Shown here: positions 28,023-36,316 of the stretch, in pieces
Layout of the letters: each line of letters starts with the position of its first letter
How positions within the stretch are numbered: position 1 is the stretch's first letter
NCBI RefSeq assembly: GCF_002072955.1
Contig: NZ_LPUF01000002.1
Span: 248,001-312,000, forward strand
Reading direction: 5' to 3'
Source: Methyloprofundus sedimenti
GTDB taxonomy: Bacteria; Pseudomonadota; Gammaproteobacteria; Methylococcales; Methylomonadaceae
Length of the DNA stretch: 64,000 nt
Notes under the pieces: model-generated
Told to the model about the DNA's origin: nothing
The model's database searches: none
Seen by the model: the letters and a program-made list of their open reading frames with translations, nothing else
Made by a program: the position numbers and the translations under genes

Positions 28023-28472
28023 TCATGAGGCGCTTATCCAGTCCGATAAAAGCATGACATTAAGATTGGATAATGATTTAAATCCCACATCATTGGTTAA
28101 TAAACAGGTACAAGAATGTATTAAAGCAGTGCTTGCATGAATAGCATCAGGTAGCTTTATACCTGTTTCTGCACGTAGTTTTGCCGCTGCGATAAGAATA
28201 TCTTCATCTATTGGCATAATGTTCAAGTAATCACCAGGCGTTAGTGCTTCGCGGTAAACAGCAACTAATTCAGGGTGCTGTTTAAAAGGGAAAACCAAAC
28301 ATTCTGCTAAGGTTAATTGACTGGTTATTGCTTTGCATTCACCTTGCACTAGCCCTGTGAATACCTCTGATAATAGACTTGCCCAAGGCTCTGCTCCTTC
28401 TAGAGCATAAATAAAAATATTCGTGTCCAGGTAAATATATTGTTGGGCAAGTATTGTTCTCAATCGTCCCAT
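28023..28472 (-). CDS. PIN-domain toxin (VapC-like)
   Basis: PIN toxins are RNases. The 149-aa protein has the first acidic motif YLDTNIFIYALEG (near 13-25), the TLAECLVFP motif near 80 and a last acidic group KLPDAIHASTAL near 122, LLTNDVGF near 135. It overlaps the antitoxin gene by 13 bases upstream, and its stop overlaps the pglX start (ATGA). It thus sits within the BREX operon between brxC and pglX, possibly sharing transcription and coupling to pglX translation. Confidence 0.9.
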   Translation of the reverse strand: MGRLRTILAQQYIYLDTNIFIYALEGAEPWASLLSEVFTGLVQGECKAITSQLTLAECLVFPFKQHPELVAVYREALTPGDYLNIMPIDEDILIAAAKLRAETGIKLPDAIHASTALIHSCTCLLTNDVGFKSLSNLNVMLLSDWISAS

Positions 28473-28690
28473 TTATCACGCTCTGCACGAATTAAGCTAT
28501 CAATTTCAGCCGCATTTTTATAGCACCCTTTAGCCTGACCGATTAAATCAAGTAAATGGCGTTTTGCTGGTTTATCGATGATCTCATCATCTAGCGATAA
28601 AATAATGACTTCAGTACGGCGATGCTGTAGTGCCTTAGGAATAGCAATAGTCTCTGGTGTGTCGTTGAACACTAAACGTACATGATTCAT
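28460..28690 (-). CDS. Antitoxin-like protein paired with PIN toxin
   Basis: The 76-aa acidic-tailed protein (MNHVRLVFNDTPETIAIPKA; tail LIRAERDKWDD) lies directly upstream of and overlapping the PIN toxin gene, the normal place for a VapB-like antitoxin. The N-terminal beta-rich part with IPKALQHRRTEVII resembles swapped-hairpin/AbrB-like antitoxins, but the family assignment is from context. The 189 bases upstream include a decayed ATCGTTCCC-type element remnant near 28787. Confidence 0.75.
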   Translation of the reverse strand: MNHVRLVFNDTPETIAIPKALQHRRTEVIILSLDDEIIDKPAKRHLLDLIGQAKGCYKNAAEIDSLIRAERDKWDD

Positions 28691-28879
28691 GTCTGTATGT
28701 AGGTTGTCTTCATTAAAAACAAATATTGGGTAAGTGTATCAATTCTTGACCTAATACGAGGTAAAATTTCTAGCCTTATTATCGTTCCCTCGATCCTGCG
28801 TAAGAACTCATAGTCTTTATTTTTTCAAATCAATAACAGTATCTTTAAGCAGGGAATATATCAAACGCTGGTTTGCCTT

Positions 28880-29377
28880 TTATTGGCCTAAACTGCGACG
28901 TACATCCATTAGCGTCATAAATAACTTATTCGGTTCATCTAAAAATGAGCTAAAGCCCATTTTTTCATAGAATTTCGCCACACCTTGTTTGGCATCAACC
29001 ATAATTAAGGGAAAAGCCACTGTATCACTAGCAGCAAGCAGTTTATGCAAGGCATCAATTAATAACCATTCACCATAACCCTGTTGCGCATAGCGTTTAT
29101 CAATTGCAAGTCGTGCAATGAGTGCAGTGGCTTGGGCATTCTGGTGTTTCTTTTGTAACTTCTGAGGTAAGGCGCTTAGATTCAATGTAGTCATCGTTAG
29201 CGTGTAGTAACCTATGATAAATGTCGTTTGTTGCTGATCTTCCAGGACAAAGGTGCGAGTATTGTCTTTGCTTGATTGCTGCTGTGCCATTAGCCTCAAA
29301 TAATTATTTAACGGTTCAACTCCACAGTCAAAACGTTTACGGTCATGTTTATTTTTATCCAGAGGGACGGTAATCAC
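28880..29377 (-). CDS. GNAT acetyltransferase toxin (TacT-like)
   Basis: TacT-type toxins acetylate the amino group of charged tRNA. The 165-aa GNAT protein has the usual features: N-terminal FDCGVEPLNNYLRLMAQQQ, central YYTLTMTTLNLSALP, and acetyl-CoA motif LAIDKRYAQQGYGEWLLIDA (near 93-112), followed by KFYEKMGFSSF. It overlaps the DUF1778 antitoxin gene by four bases (ATGA). It lies inside the BREX operon between brxC and the PIN pair. Confidence 0.9.
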   Translation of the reverse strand: MITVPLDKNKHDRKRFDCGVEPLNNYLRLMAQQQSSKDNTRTFVLEDQQQTTFIIGYYTLTMTTLNLSALPQKLQKKHQNAQATALIARLAIDKRYAQQGYGEWLLIDALHKLLAASDTVAFPLIMVDAKQGVAKFYEKMGFSSFLDEPNKLFMTLMDVRRSLGQ

Positions 29378-29649
29378 GCTTGCGATTTACTCGTATAACG
29401 CTCTGCCGCTTGCTGTAAGCGTTGATGTACTTGTGCCGGTGCATCCAAGGCTTTGGCTAATAAAGCGGCATCACGCTGGCTCAGTTTTATGCTTTGTTCG
29501 CGCTCGATAATGTCTTGGGCTTTTTCTATCGCCGCACTGAGTACAAATGAGTTAATGCTGGACATACCCGCTAATAAAGCGGCTTTTGAAAGTAAGTTTT
29601 GAGTGTCTGCATCAACACGGGCGGTAATGCGGGGTGAAGTTGATGTCAT
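29374..29649 (-). CDS. DUF1778 antitoxin (TacA-like)
   Basis: The 91-aa protein starts with a ribbon-helix-helix (SPRITARVDADTQNLLSKAA; GMSSINSFVLSAAIEKAQDI) and ends with the C-terminal toxin-neutralising tail containing SQRDAALLAKALDAP. This is the standard DUF1778 antitoxin that neutralises and auto-represses with the GNAT toxin downstream. The 112 bases between brxC's end and this gene are AT-rich and may hold its own promoter. Confidence 0.9.
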   Translation of the reverse strand: MTSTSPRITARVDADTQNLLSKAALLAGMSSINSFVLSAAIEKAQDIIEREQSIKLSQRDAALLAKALDAPAQVHQRLQQAAERYTSKSQA

Positions 29650-29761
29650 GCGAGTCTCCTGTTTTTATATGTGTCATATTGGCACATTTTATAAAGGAAT
29701 AGCAAGTATGTATTTTCGTTTATGTGTTAGTTGCAGATTTTTTAACACTTAAATTTATCCT

Positions 29762-32700
29762 CTATTTTAATCTAACTTTATCACCTGCATTCACCGCCTT
29801 AATAAGCTGTTCTCGCAATTTAGCCAGGTATTGTTCCACTTGTTCTTCACTTTCAAGAAATACATGTCCTGCCCCCATCATATTCATAATCGCTGCTGGA
29901 TTGATCGTTACTGTTCGTTTTGCTTGCGGTGCTGTTATTTTGGCTTTAGCAACCGAGCCGCCTGCTGGAATTTCTGGCTTAACCATGTTGGCTTTGCGCC
30001 GCTCCGATTCAATAAATTCATTAATCAATTCAATCGCTGCATCTTCATGCGCCCCGGCTTCCATCTGATCACTAATAATTTGAGCAATAGAGTGGGTTTT
30101 ATCGATATGCTTTTTACAGTCCTGCAAGGGCAATAAGGCTTTATTTTTTAGCGTATCAGGCGCATTCGCTTCAAGTAATGAGGTCGTGATGCTGTTAATT
30201 CGGCTCTCAATACGCGCATATGCATGCGCACGTTTTTCAGCGACTAATTGATCATTAATTTTTTGCACGCTTTCAATTAGTGGCTTGATATGGCGTAATT
30301 GTCCATAGGGCTCTGCCATCTCATAAATACGGTCCAGTTCCTTTAATGCCTTTAAAGCTTCTCCCTGTTTTTCGAGTGCTGGACGATTAGCCTGGTGATT
30401 ATTAAGTGCTTCTGCTAAGGACTGCCATGTGTGGAATTGGCTGTTATAGAACTCGTCCAGATCTTCAAAATCTTCTGCGAATTCCTCCAGGGCATCAGCA
30501 TCTGCTATCAGGCGTTGAATGAGTTCAAAGCTGTTTCTTTGCTCTAATATTCCCGCCAATAAAACTAAGCCCGATTCTATTTTTTCTTTACCTGGGAAAT
30601 GCCCAGTTTGAGATTTAATGGCAAAGGATTTAAGTTCCTCTTGCCATTTTTTTAATTCTTGTTGAATCAGTTCTGTCAGTTCTTTTTCGCCTGAGCCTGT
30701 AAAGGTTTTTGCGAATAGCGTTTTAACTAACCCAACTGCTTTTTTGAGCTGCCTTTCATCATGTAGTCTTATTTTTTGTATGCGTATTTCGCCGCGTTTA
30801 CGACTGTTGGTAAACGGTTCATATGCTTTGTTTAAAGCTAACGGCAAGCTTTGCAAGGTAAAACTGATTTTTCCTGCTAACCCTAGTCGGGCGGCTATTA
30901 ATAATAATTCATCATCTAGCCAGCCATAAGGGCGACGCGTAAAATGACTGACTAAATCGCGTAAATAAAGGGCTTCGTTACGATCCACTTTAAGTGATAT
31001 GTATTGCTCCACTTCTTTCATCGCTTGTGGATTACATTCCTCTGCGGCAAAGTCCATATTGGTTTGGGCAATATCATCTGCCATTAATACCGCCTGGATT
31101 TCTTTTTCTATACTCCCCGTGGTGGGACGTAACAAATTCAGTTTTGCAAAGGTGTTTTCGATCACATAGGTGTAAGCCGCTTCCAAAATAGCTGAGGGTG
31201 TTGCTGCTTTTTTGGGTAATTTTGTACCGATGGCAAATAGGTCTGCTTCAATAAATAAACTTTCAAAATCATGTCTTAAGCGTTTTTCTCTTTCCATGTT
31301 TTCCATCTGTTTATCGCGCAACAGATGTTCTTGTTCTGGACGTTGACCTGAATTTTGTTTTAAAAAACGGTCTGTCTGAATAAAGGTTGTTAGTTCATCC
31401 CATAGGCGTTTGTGTTCGCCTAATTTAATTAAGATGCAACCATCACCGTCTAAGGTATGGTTAATGCAGTGTTGATCATGCGCATAATTTTCATAATGGG
31501 CATCGAGTGGGGAGATTAGCTTTAATACCAGATCTTCTAATTTTGATCCGTCTCTTGGATGTCCGTTACAAAAACGACTGACTTTAAAATCCTGTTTATT
31601 TACGGGATAACGGAACTGATTTTGACGACGTAAAATATCATCAAAAATGATAGTAGCCAGTTTATTAGAAACTTCTGAAGGCTCTATATCGGTATGCCGT
31701 ATCTCATTTTCTATTTCTTTTTCTTCATTGGTAAGAAAGACGAACTCATCACCGTTGCGGGCGATTAATAACTGTCGTTCCAGGCGATTTAAACTGTCAT
31801 CAATTTGTTTTCTTAAATTTATTTTGTCTGCATCTATGCAATCAATAGAAAGCGTGACCAGGTTATCCAGAGTACTTTTGACCGTATCAACATAACGAAT
31901 CAGAAATAGAGTTTTAAGTATATTGCCGTCAAACTCTGTGAGTGAGTCCAGGTCACAAGCCTGATCTATCGTTCGTTTTACGGCTGGTTCTAAAAAGCTT
32001 TCTATAGGACTGTAAAAATTATGGAAAGGGATTAATACGTCTAAAGGACAGTCTTTAACCTGTTTAGCAGCGGATTGGAAAGCATCCAGTAAAGAGCGTT
32101 CCCCCATCGCTAAATGTTTGCCTGTTGCGCCTTTGGTTCTTATCGATTCAAATACTTTTTGTACTAATGCGTAATGAAACGGAATGAAGGGGTAGTTATC
32201 AATAAAGGAGGGTGCATCAGAAAAGGGTTTTAATTCTGCTGTGGTGGTTTTATCAAAAGATAACTGATTTCTTAAAATATCGCCTTTATCTGCATAGATT
32301 TCACCTAGTTCTTTACTTGCTTGTTCCGTTTTGGCCAGTAAACGTTTTTGAATAACTTCTGATGTATTGGAGCTGGAGAGTGAGGGTTTTGTAGCAAAAC
32401 GGCCTTGAATCTTTGAAAAATCATCGCCGTCACGCTTTTCCATATTGCCAATAGCGGCATCTAAATCAGCTTGTGAGGTAACTACTACCCAAGCCCTTCC
32501 ACCACAAGTTGTGCCCAGGTCTTCAACTATTGTTTGAAGCTTGAGCATCATTTGGGTATTTTTGCCGATGAACTGACCTACTTCATCAACTAAAAATAAA
32601 ACATGCCGGCCATTTTTGCTTTCGATATATTCGTTGACCCATTTGCAGAAGTTTTTCACATCGAGTGGAAAATTATTCCCCAGCTCTTCTATTACTTGAC

Positions 32701-33382
32701 GAGCTGATTCTGGGCTTTGTTTGCTGGCTTCTGCAAAAGCTTCTGTGAGTTCATCACGATAAAAATCATAGGCATCTCGGTTGTTTTCCCACGTATCGCC
32801 AGTGAGTTCAGCAAATTTATCTTTGAATGCCTGGTATTGTCCTCGCTTATCTAGTTCTCGCTCTAAATGCGCTATATGAGGGAAGTCAGCGCAATAACCG
32901 ACTCGCTCATTAAATACTTTAAGAAAAACTTTTAAGATGGCATTTTCTGCTTCATCGGTATTAGCCCGTGAATCAATATTAAACAGGATAACATCTGCTT
33001 CTTTATTAATCGCACTATGTATATCGCTGATAAGCATTGCATCGGTAATTTTTTCTTTGAAAAACTCGAAGGCTTTACGTGTCTCTCCGTCTTTTTCTAC
33101 TTCTCTATTTTCAATGAGGTAAGACAGGATTTTTAGGAAATGCGATTTACCCGAACCAAAAAAGCCCTTAATCCATACACCCATTTTAGTGTTAGGATTG
33201 AATTTATCATTACATGAAGGCAGATAAGCTTCAAAAAATTCCCTGAAATGTCGGTCTAATTCTTGAGTGACTACATATTCATCCAGTTCAACATAAACAC
33301 TGTCATTATCCATTTGCTCGGCTTTGACAACACCATTAATATTACGGGTCAGTTGCTTGGTAAAGATTTCTTCGACTATCAT
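29762..33382 (-). CDS. brxC: BREX ATPase BrxC
   Basis: BrxC is the large P-loop ATPase of BREX type 1. The intact 1206-aa protein has Walker A GFFGSGKSHFLKIL at 73-86, Walker B-like HVLFLVDEVGQFIGKN near 265 and the typical start MIVEEIFTKQLTRNINGVVK. The DUF6079-like rest includes a helical C-terminal half. It lies 18 bases after brxB, in normal order. Both neighbours in the upstream part of the operon are intact, while pglX and brxL downstream are broken. Confidence 0.95.
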   Translation of the reverse strand: MIVEEIFTKQLTRNINGVVKAEQMDNDSVYVELDEYVVTQELDRHFREFFEAYLPSCNDKFNPNTKMGVWIKGFFGSGKSHFLKILSYLIENREVEKDGETRKAFEFFKEKITDAMLISDIHSAINKEADVILFNIDSRANTDEAENAILKVFLKVFNERVGYCADFPHIAHLERELDKRGQYQAFKDKFAELTGDTWENNRDAYDFYRDELTEAFAEASKQSPESARQVIEELGNNFPLDVKNFCKWVNEYIESKNGRHVLFLVDEVGQFIGKNTQMMLKLQTIVEDLGTTCGGRAWVVVTSQADLDAAIGNMEKRDGDDFSKIQGRFATKPSLSSSNTSEVIQKRLLAKTEQASKELGEIYADKGDILRNQLSFDKTTTAELKPFSDAPSFIDNYPFIPFHYALVQKVFESIRTKGATGKHLAMGERSLLDAFQSAAKQVKDCPLDVLIPFHNFYSPIESFLEPAVKRTIDQACDLDSLTEFDGNILKTLFLIRYVDTVKSTLDNLVTLSIDCIDADKINLRKQIDDSLNRLERQLLIARNGDEFVFLTNEEKEIENEIRHTDIEPSEVSNKLATIIFDDILRRQNQFRYPVNKQDFKVSRFCNGHPRDGSKLEDLVLKLISPLDAHYENYAHDQHCINHTLDGDGCILIKLGEHKRLWDELTTFIQTDRFLKQNSGQRPEQEHLLRDKQMENMEREKRLRHDFESLFIEADLFAIGTKLPKKAATPSAILEAAYTYVIENTFAKLNLLRPTTGSIEKEIQAVLMADDIAQTNMDFAAEECNPQAMKEVEQYISLKVDRNEALYLRDLVSHFTRRPYGWLDDELLLIAARLGLAGKISFTLQSLPLALNKAYEPFTNSRKRGEIRIQKIRLHDERQLKKAVGLVKTLFAKTFTGSGEKELTELIQQELKKWQEELKSFAIKSQTGHFPGKEKIESGLVLLAGILEQRNSFELIQRLIADADALEEFAEDFEDLDEFYNSQFHTWQSLAEALNNHQANRPALEKQGEALKALKELDRIYEMAEPYGQLRHIKPLIESVQKINDQLVAEKRAHAYARIESRINSITTSLLEANAPDTLKNKALLPLQDCKKHIDKTHSIAQIISDQMEAGAHEDAAIELINEFIESERRKANMVKPEIPAGGSVAKAKITAPQAKRTVTINPAAIMNMMGAGHVFLESEEQVEQYLAKLREQLIKAVNAGDKVRLK

Positions 33383-33400
33383 AAGGAATAGGATTAGGCG

Positions 33401-34033
33401 TTATTTAAGGAGCGAGGATTTGCCGTCTTCGGGAACAAGTTTAAAGGCACGATAATAATTACGCGATTCAATCATGCCGAAAGGGTGTAAATCCCGACCA
33501 CTGTATGAGCCAGGGTAAAACAGAATAAACGGGGTATTGCCCATAACATCTTGCAAGGCACTGAGTAATTCATGTCCGCGCACTAACGGCCAGGCATTAC
33601 CTAAACCAGATAATAAAAGAAAATCCAGGTTTGATTGATCATTGGCTTTAAAGGCTTGCTCGGCAATAAACTTGGCGACTTTATCCTGGCTTAATGGACC
33701 CGCTAAAGTTTTGCGTAAAGCATCGGCACCCACTTGTTTTTCACGCGCAAAAGTGCGCTCTAATAAGCCGCGCGCATTGAGCATATCGGTTAGCGCTTGA
33801 AAGATATTGATATGCGCAAAATGATGATTATGTTTACTAAGCTTTTCAGTGAGATGATTAAGATAGTCTCTGACAATTAACTCTGATTTAGGCGGGTAAT
33901 CAAAAATCCAGAAGCCAACCTCATTACCTAAACCATCGTTTTTAAGAAATTTAGGACATTCGATCCGCTCAAGCACTAAATCCAATCGAGCTTGCAGGGC
34001 TTTATCTGTGCGCTGATTCATTATTGGGTACAC
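33401..34033 (-). CDS. brxB: BREX protein BrxB (DUF1788)
   Basis: The 210-aa protein is the DUF1788 family member found second in BREX type 1 operons, with GFWIFDYPPKSELIVRDYLN near 45 and the family end GSYSGRDLHPFGMIESRNYY then RAFKLVP. It overlaps brxA by 13 bases. The biochemical role is not settled; it is needed for defence in model systems. Intact. Confidence 0.93.
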   Translation of the reverse strand: MYPIMNQRTDKALQARLDLVLERIECPKFLKNDGLGNEVGFWIFDYPPKSELIVRDYLNHLTEKLSKHNHHFAHINIFQALTDMLNARGLLERTFAREKQVGADALRKTLAGPLSQDKVAKFIAEQAFKANDQSNLDFLLLSGLGNAWPLVRGHELLSALQDVMGNTPFILFYPGSYSGRDLHPFGMIESRNYYRAFKLVPEDGKSSLLK

Positions 34034-34620
34034 TCCATGACCGCGATAAGTTCTTGTTTGTTAATTTGACGCAAGGTTGCTATTACTTCAGGCAATAAGT
34101 AAACGACCTGTAGTTGCCGTTGACGTGACGAATTAAGATAACCCGCATCGACTAATGCCTTAATGACATTACTACCCATTTTCTTTTGCGTAGCTTCAGA
34201 ATAATCCGCCAATACAGGAAACACCCGACTGCGATCCTGGATAAAATCACCCCACGCATGCGCTGATATAGCAGGTTTATAGGTACGTTTCGCTTCAGCA
34301 AGCCATTCTCGCATAAAATCAGCAATGATGGGGGACTGTACGATAAATCCAGCGAGTAATAATTGCACATAGGCACGATCTGATACATCAAGTAAGGCCT
34401 GAGTATAGATATCTCCCATTGCTTTTAAACGCTTACGAATCACGTTAGCAAAGCGTAATGAGGTTTGCGCGGATTTCTTTTGCAGAATATTATCTTTAAC
34501 AATACGTTGCTTCCATTGCTCTTCAGACAGCTTTTCTAATTGAACAGATGCGATGATGCGAGTCTCGGCGATTAACAGACTGCCGCCGTTTAGGTCGCCT
34601 ACGTAGTTTTTTAGCTTCAC
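34021..34620 (-). CDS. brxA: BREX protein BrxA (DUF1819)
   Basis: BrxA is the small DNA-binding, DUF1819 protein that opens BREX type 1 operons. The 199 aa include LLIAETRIIASVQLEKLSEE, QKKSAQTSLRFANVIRKRLK and a C-terminal winged-helix-like region ending in the LQVVYLLPEV segment. It begins the operon; the promoter must lie within 34621-34667 or beyond the IS30-type relic just upstream. Intact. Confidence 0.92.
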   Translation of the reverse strand: MKLKNYVGDLNGGSLLIAETRIIASVQLEKLSEEQWKQRIVKDNILQKKSAQTSLRFANVIRKRLKAMGDIYTQALLDVSDRAYVQLLLAGFIVQSPIIADFMREWLAEAKRTYKPAISAHAWGDFIQDRSRVFPVLADYSEATQKKMGSNVIKALVDAGYLNSSRQRQLQVVYLLPEVIATLRQINKQELIAVMECTQ

Positions 34621-34666
34621 TATATTAAATTAAGGTGGATTCAACTCTGAAGTGCAATTTCAGTAT

Positions 34667-34801
34667 TCAAGCGGCCTCATACTCAATATCTGCAAAAAAT
34701 ACAGCACGAGGAGTTTCGTAGTATAGAATGTTCCGTAGACGATGTTTGAGTTTATTTATCACTTCCACAACCTGTTCATTGGTTACCGCCTTTTGTGTGG
34801 T
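34667..34801 (-). pseudogene. IS30-type transposase C-terminal relic
   Basis: The minus strand reads AVTNEQVVEVINKLKHRLRN, then ILYYETPRAVFFADIEYEAA and a stop, which resembles the last 45 residues of IS30-family transposases (INxLNHRPRK...TPxEVFF). Nothing of the rest is present. A sequence at 34636-34662 (GTGGATTCAACTCTGAAGTG) may be the element's end. The relic marks an old insertion right upstream of the BREX operon. Confidence 0.55.
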
Positions 34802-34984
34802 TTATTGCTTGAGAGTGGCATTCATCATGTGGCTCAATTAAGCCAGGAGCCGTTGAGCCGTTCATTTTAGAATACGCGGAAAATAACCCAGGAACGAGGG
34901 TTTAACAATACCCAAAAGTATGGAGCGGATGAAACAAGATCAACATTTCACCCGGTTGTGTGCGTGCAATGAGCTGACAAAACG
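34802..34984. other. Non-coding stretch upstream of BREX
   Basis: No gene is recognised here. The sequence contains short repeats around GGCTCAATTAAGCC and CCGTTGAGCCGTT but no protein frame with family features. It lies between the IS30-type relic and a repeat-bounded segment and probably is debris from several insertions. Confidence 0.4.
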
Positions 34985-35172
34985 CTTGCTAATCCCCCAC
35001 AACTATCAGCCACATTGGAATAAATATTTAAATATCGGTATGTTAAAAACATCACCATTCCCGAGGTCTTATATCGTGAATCTATGCTTAACCTACTAGA
35101 TTCCTGCTAGATTCCTGTTAGAAACATGCAGGAATGACGAAGTATAGCTGAGAGTTGTGGGTAATCAGGAAA
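34985..35172. repeat. MITE-like segment with inverted ends
   Basis: An imperfect inverted repeat of about 22 bp bounds this 188-bp segment: CTAATCCCCCACAACTATCA on the left against CTGAGAGTTGTGGGTAATCA on the right. Inside lie a direct repeat CTAGATTCCTG (about 35095-35120) and its partial complement CAGGAATGACG. No coding capacity. Whether it is mobile is not shown. Confidence 0.45.
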
Positions 35173-35344
35173 TGCTTTTAGATATTTCTGGTAATGAGCA
35201 ATAGAGTTAAACGCCCCGCCTTCGCACGGATCATAAAGCTAATGCCTAACCAGGCTTGACAACGAGACATTATAACTTTTTTGTGTGGTTTTTGGGGATG
35301 GGGCAGCTAAGTTATCCATCAGAGCCCCACCCAGTAGATAATAA

Positions 35345-35605
35345 TCAGTCTTTGATACGCTTGGCAATACGTTGGTAAGCGTCTTTCAACTCTTCACCGA
35401 CAACTTTAGCAGTGCTAATAAATTCATCGGAGGTTTCCACTGAATCATCAGCAATGTCGCCTGCTTTTAGCTTAACTTGCTCCCACATCTTTTCAGCACT
35501 GGCAAATTCTTCTTTTGCTTCCATAGACGCTAAATGTAACTTTAAATTTAGCTCATCGCGTTCGACAGCTAATTTTGCCATTAATTTATCAAATTCCTGT
35601 TTCAT
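35345..35605 (-). CDS. Small coiled-coil hypothetical protein
   Basis: The 86-aa highly charged protein (MKQEFDKLMAKLAVERDELN) is predicted almost wholly helical with heptads of Leu/Ala, ending RIAKRIKD. No catalytic motifs. A ribosome-binding site TAGGAGATTTAAAA precedes the ATG. It follows the DUF4136 lipoprotein gene by 40 bases on the same strand, so co-expression is likely. The 172 bases beyond its stop carry a weak GGGGC/GCCCC hairpin. The function is unknown. Confidence 0.72.
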   Translation of the reverse strand: MKQEFDKLMAKLAVERDELNLKLHLASMEAKEEFASAEKMWEQVKLKAGDIADDSVETSDEFISTAKVVGEELKDAYQRIAKRIKD

Positions 35606-35645
35606 TTTTAAATCTCCTAAAAATAGTGTTAGATTCTATATTTAA

Positions 35646-36227
35646 TTACTTTTCAGGTAAAAAGGCTAATAATTTTTTAACAAAAACATCAATTCTGGAT
35701 TTTCTTTCCTCCAGGGGAATATCCTTTAAGGTTGCCAGTGCCTGCCCTGCTGTACGCCATGCAAGTTGATTGGTTTTCGGGTTGACTACATCAAAAATCA
35801 AAGTACCTTTTTCATAATTATTCTTATCAACATTATGCACCATTAAAGCGGGTACTAAACCATACCTGGTTGCAATTTCTGCGTCGCTCATGTCTGATGC
35901 CAGAACTGCAACAAAGCTTATATTGATATCTGCTTGTTCTGCTTCAGCAATAGGCCTATATCCTTTTGCCTGCATCTCCTGCTCGATGCTCTGTTTTATC
36001 AGGCTCCACATATCAACATTTTTAATCATCCCGCTGCTGGAATGGCGCGTAAAACCTTTTGACCATTGGTAAGTTGCATTTTCTGGTAAAAGCAACTTAG
36101 AATGATAAGCAGTAATAAATGACACTGACATGTCTTCCTTCGGAATATGCTGGGTCGTTGAGCAAGCAACCAGCAAGGTGCTTATTAATATGAAATTTAC
36201 TAGTATAGAAATTTTTTTATAACACAT
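35646..36227 (-). CDS. DUF4136 lipoprotein
   Basis: A signal peptide with lipobox LLVAC-S (Cys near residue 22) starts the 193-aa protein, which then shows the DUF4136 pattern: a conserved TYQW motif, SLIKQSIEQEMQAKGYRPIA, ADINISFVAVL and GTLIFDVVNPKTNQLAWRTA. It is expected in the outer membrane, facing the periplasm. The family's function is unknown. Same strand and close to the small coiled-coil gene. Confidence 0.87.
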   Translation of the reverse strand: MCYKKISILVNFILISTLLVACSTTQHIPKEDMSVSFITAYHSKLLLPENATYQWSKGFTRHSSSGMIKNVDMWSLIKQSIEQEMQAKGYRPIAEAEQADINISFVAVLASDMSDAEIATRYGLVPALMVHNVDKNNYEKGTLIFDVVNPKTNQLAWRTAGQALATLKDIPLEERKSRIDVFVKKLLAFLPEK

Positions 36228-36316
36228 AAGTCTAAATATTTTTTATAAATACAGGGAAGCCTGTTGAGATTAATATACAACAGGCTACGATACTAAAATC
36301 TTTATCAGGTATTATC

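Larger units (their letters stand above)
24868..28026 (-). pseudogene. pglX: pglX 5' part: BREX adenine-specific methyltransferase, severed by IS3
   Basis: PglX is the adenine methyltransferase that marks self DNA in BREX. The 1053 residues here include the N-terminus (MNTTHIKKYAPLARNAFITA), SAM motif DPACGSGHIL at 311-320 and catalytic NPPY at 498-501. The frame continues 26 residues into the IS3 element before a stop at 24790. The uninterrupted protein would be about 1267 aa. The reading frame also carries three repeat-derived stretches: near residues 280-302 before the SAM motif, at 25313-25416 (VIVPTLQRGN... VGTIKAAF), and at 24885-24964. These are probably linker insertions. Its ATG overlaps the upstream PIN-toxin stop (ATGA). 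Confidence 0.93.
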
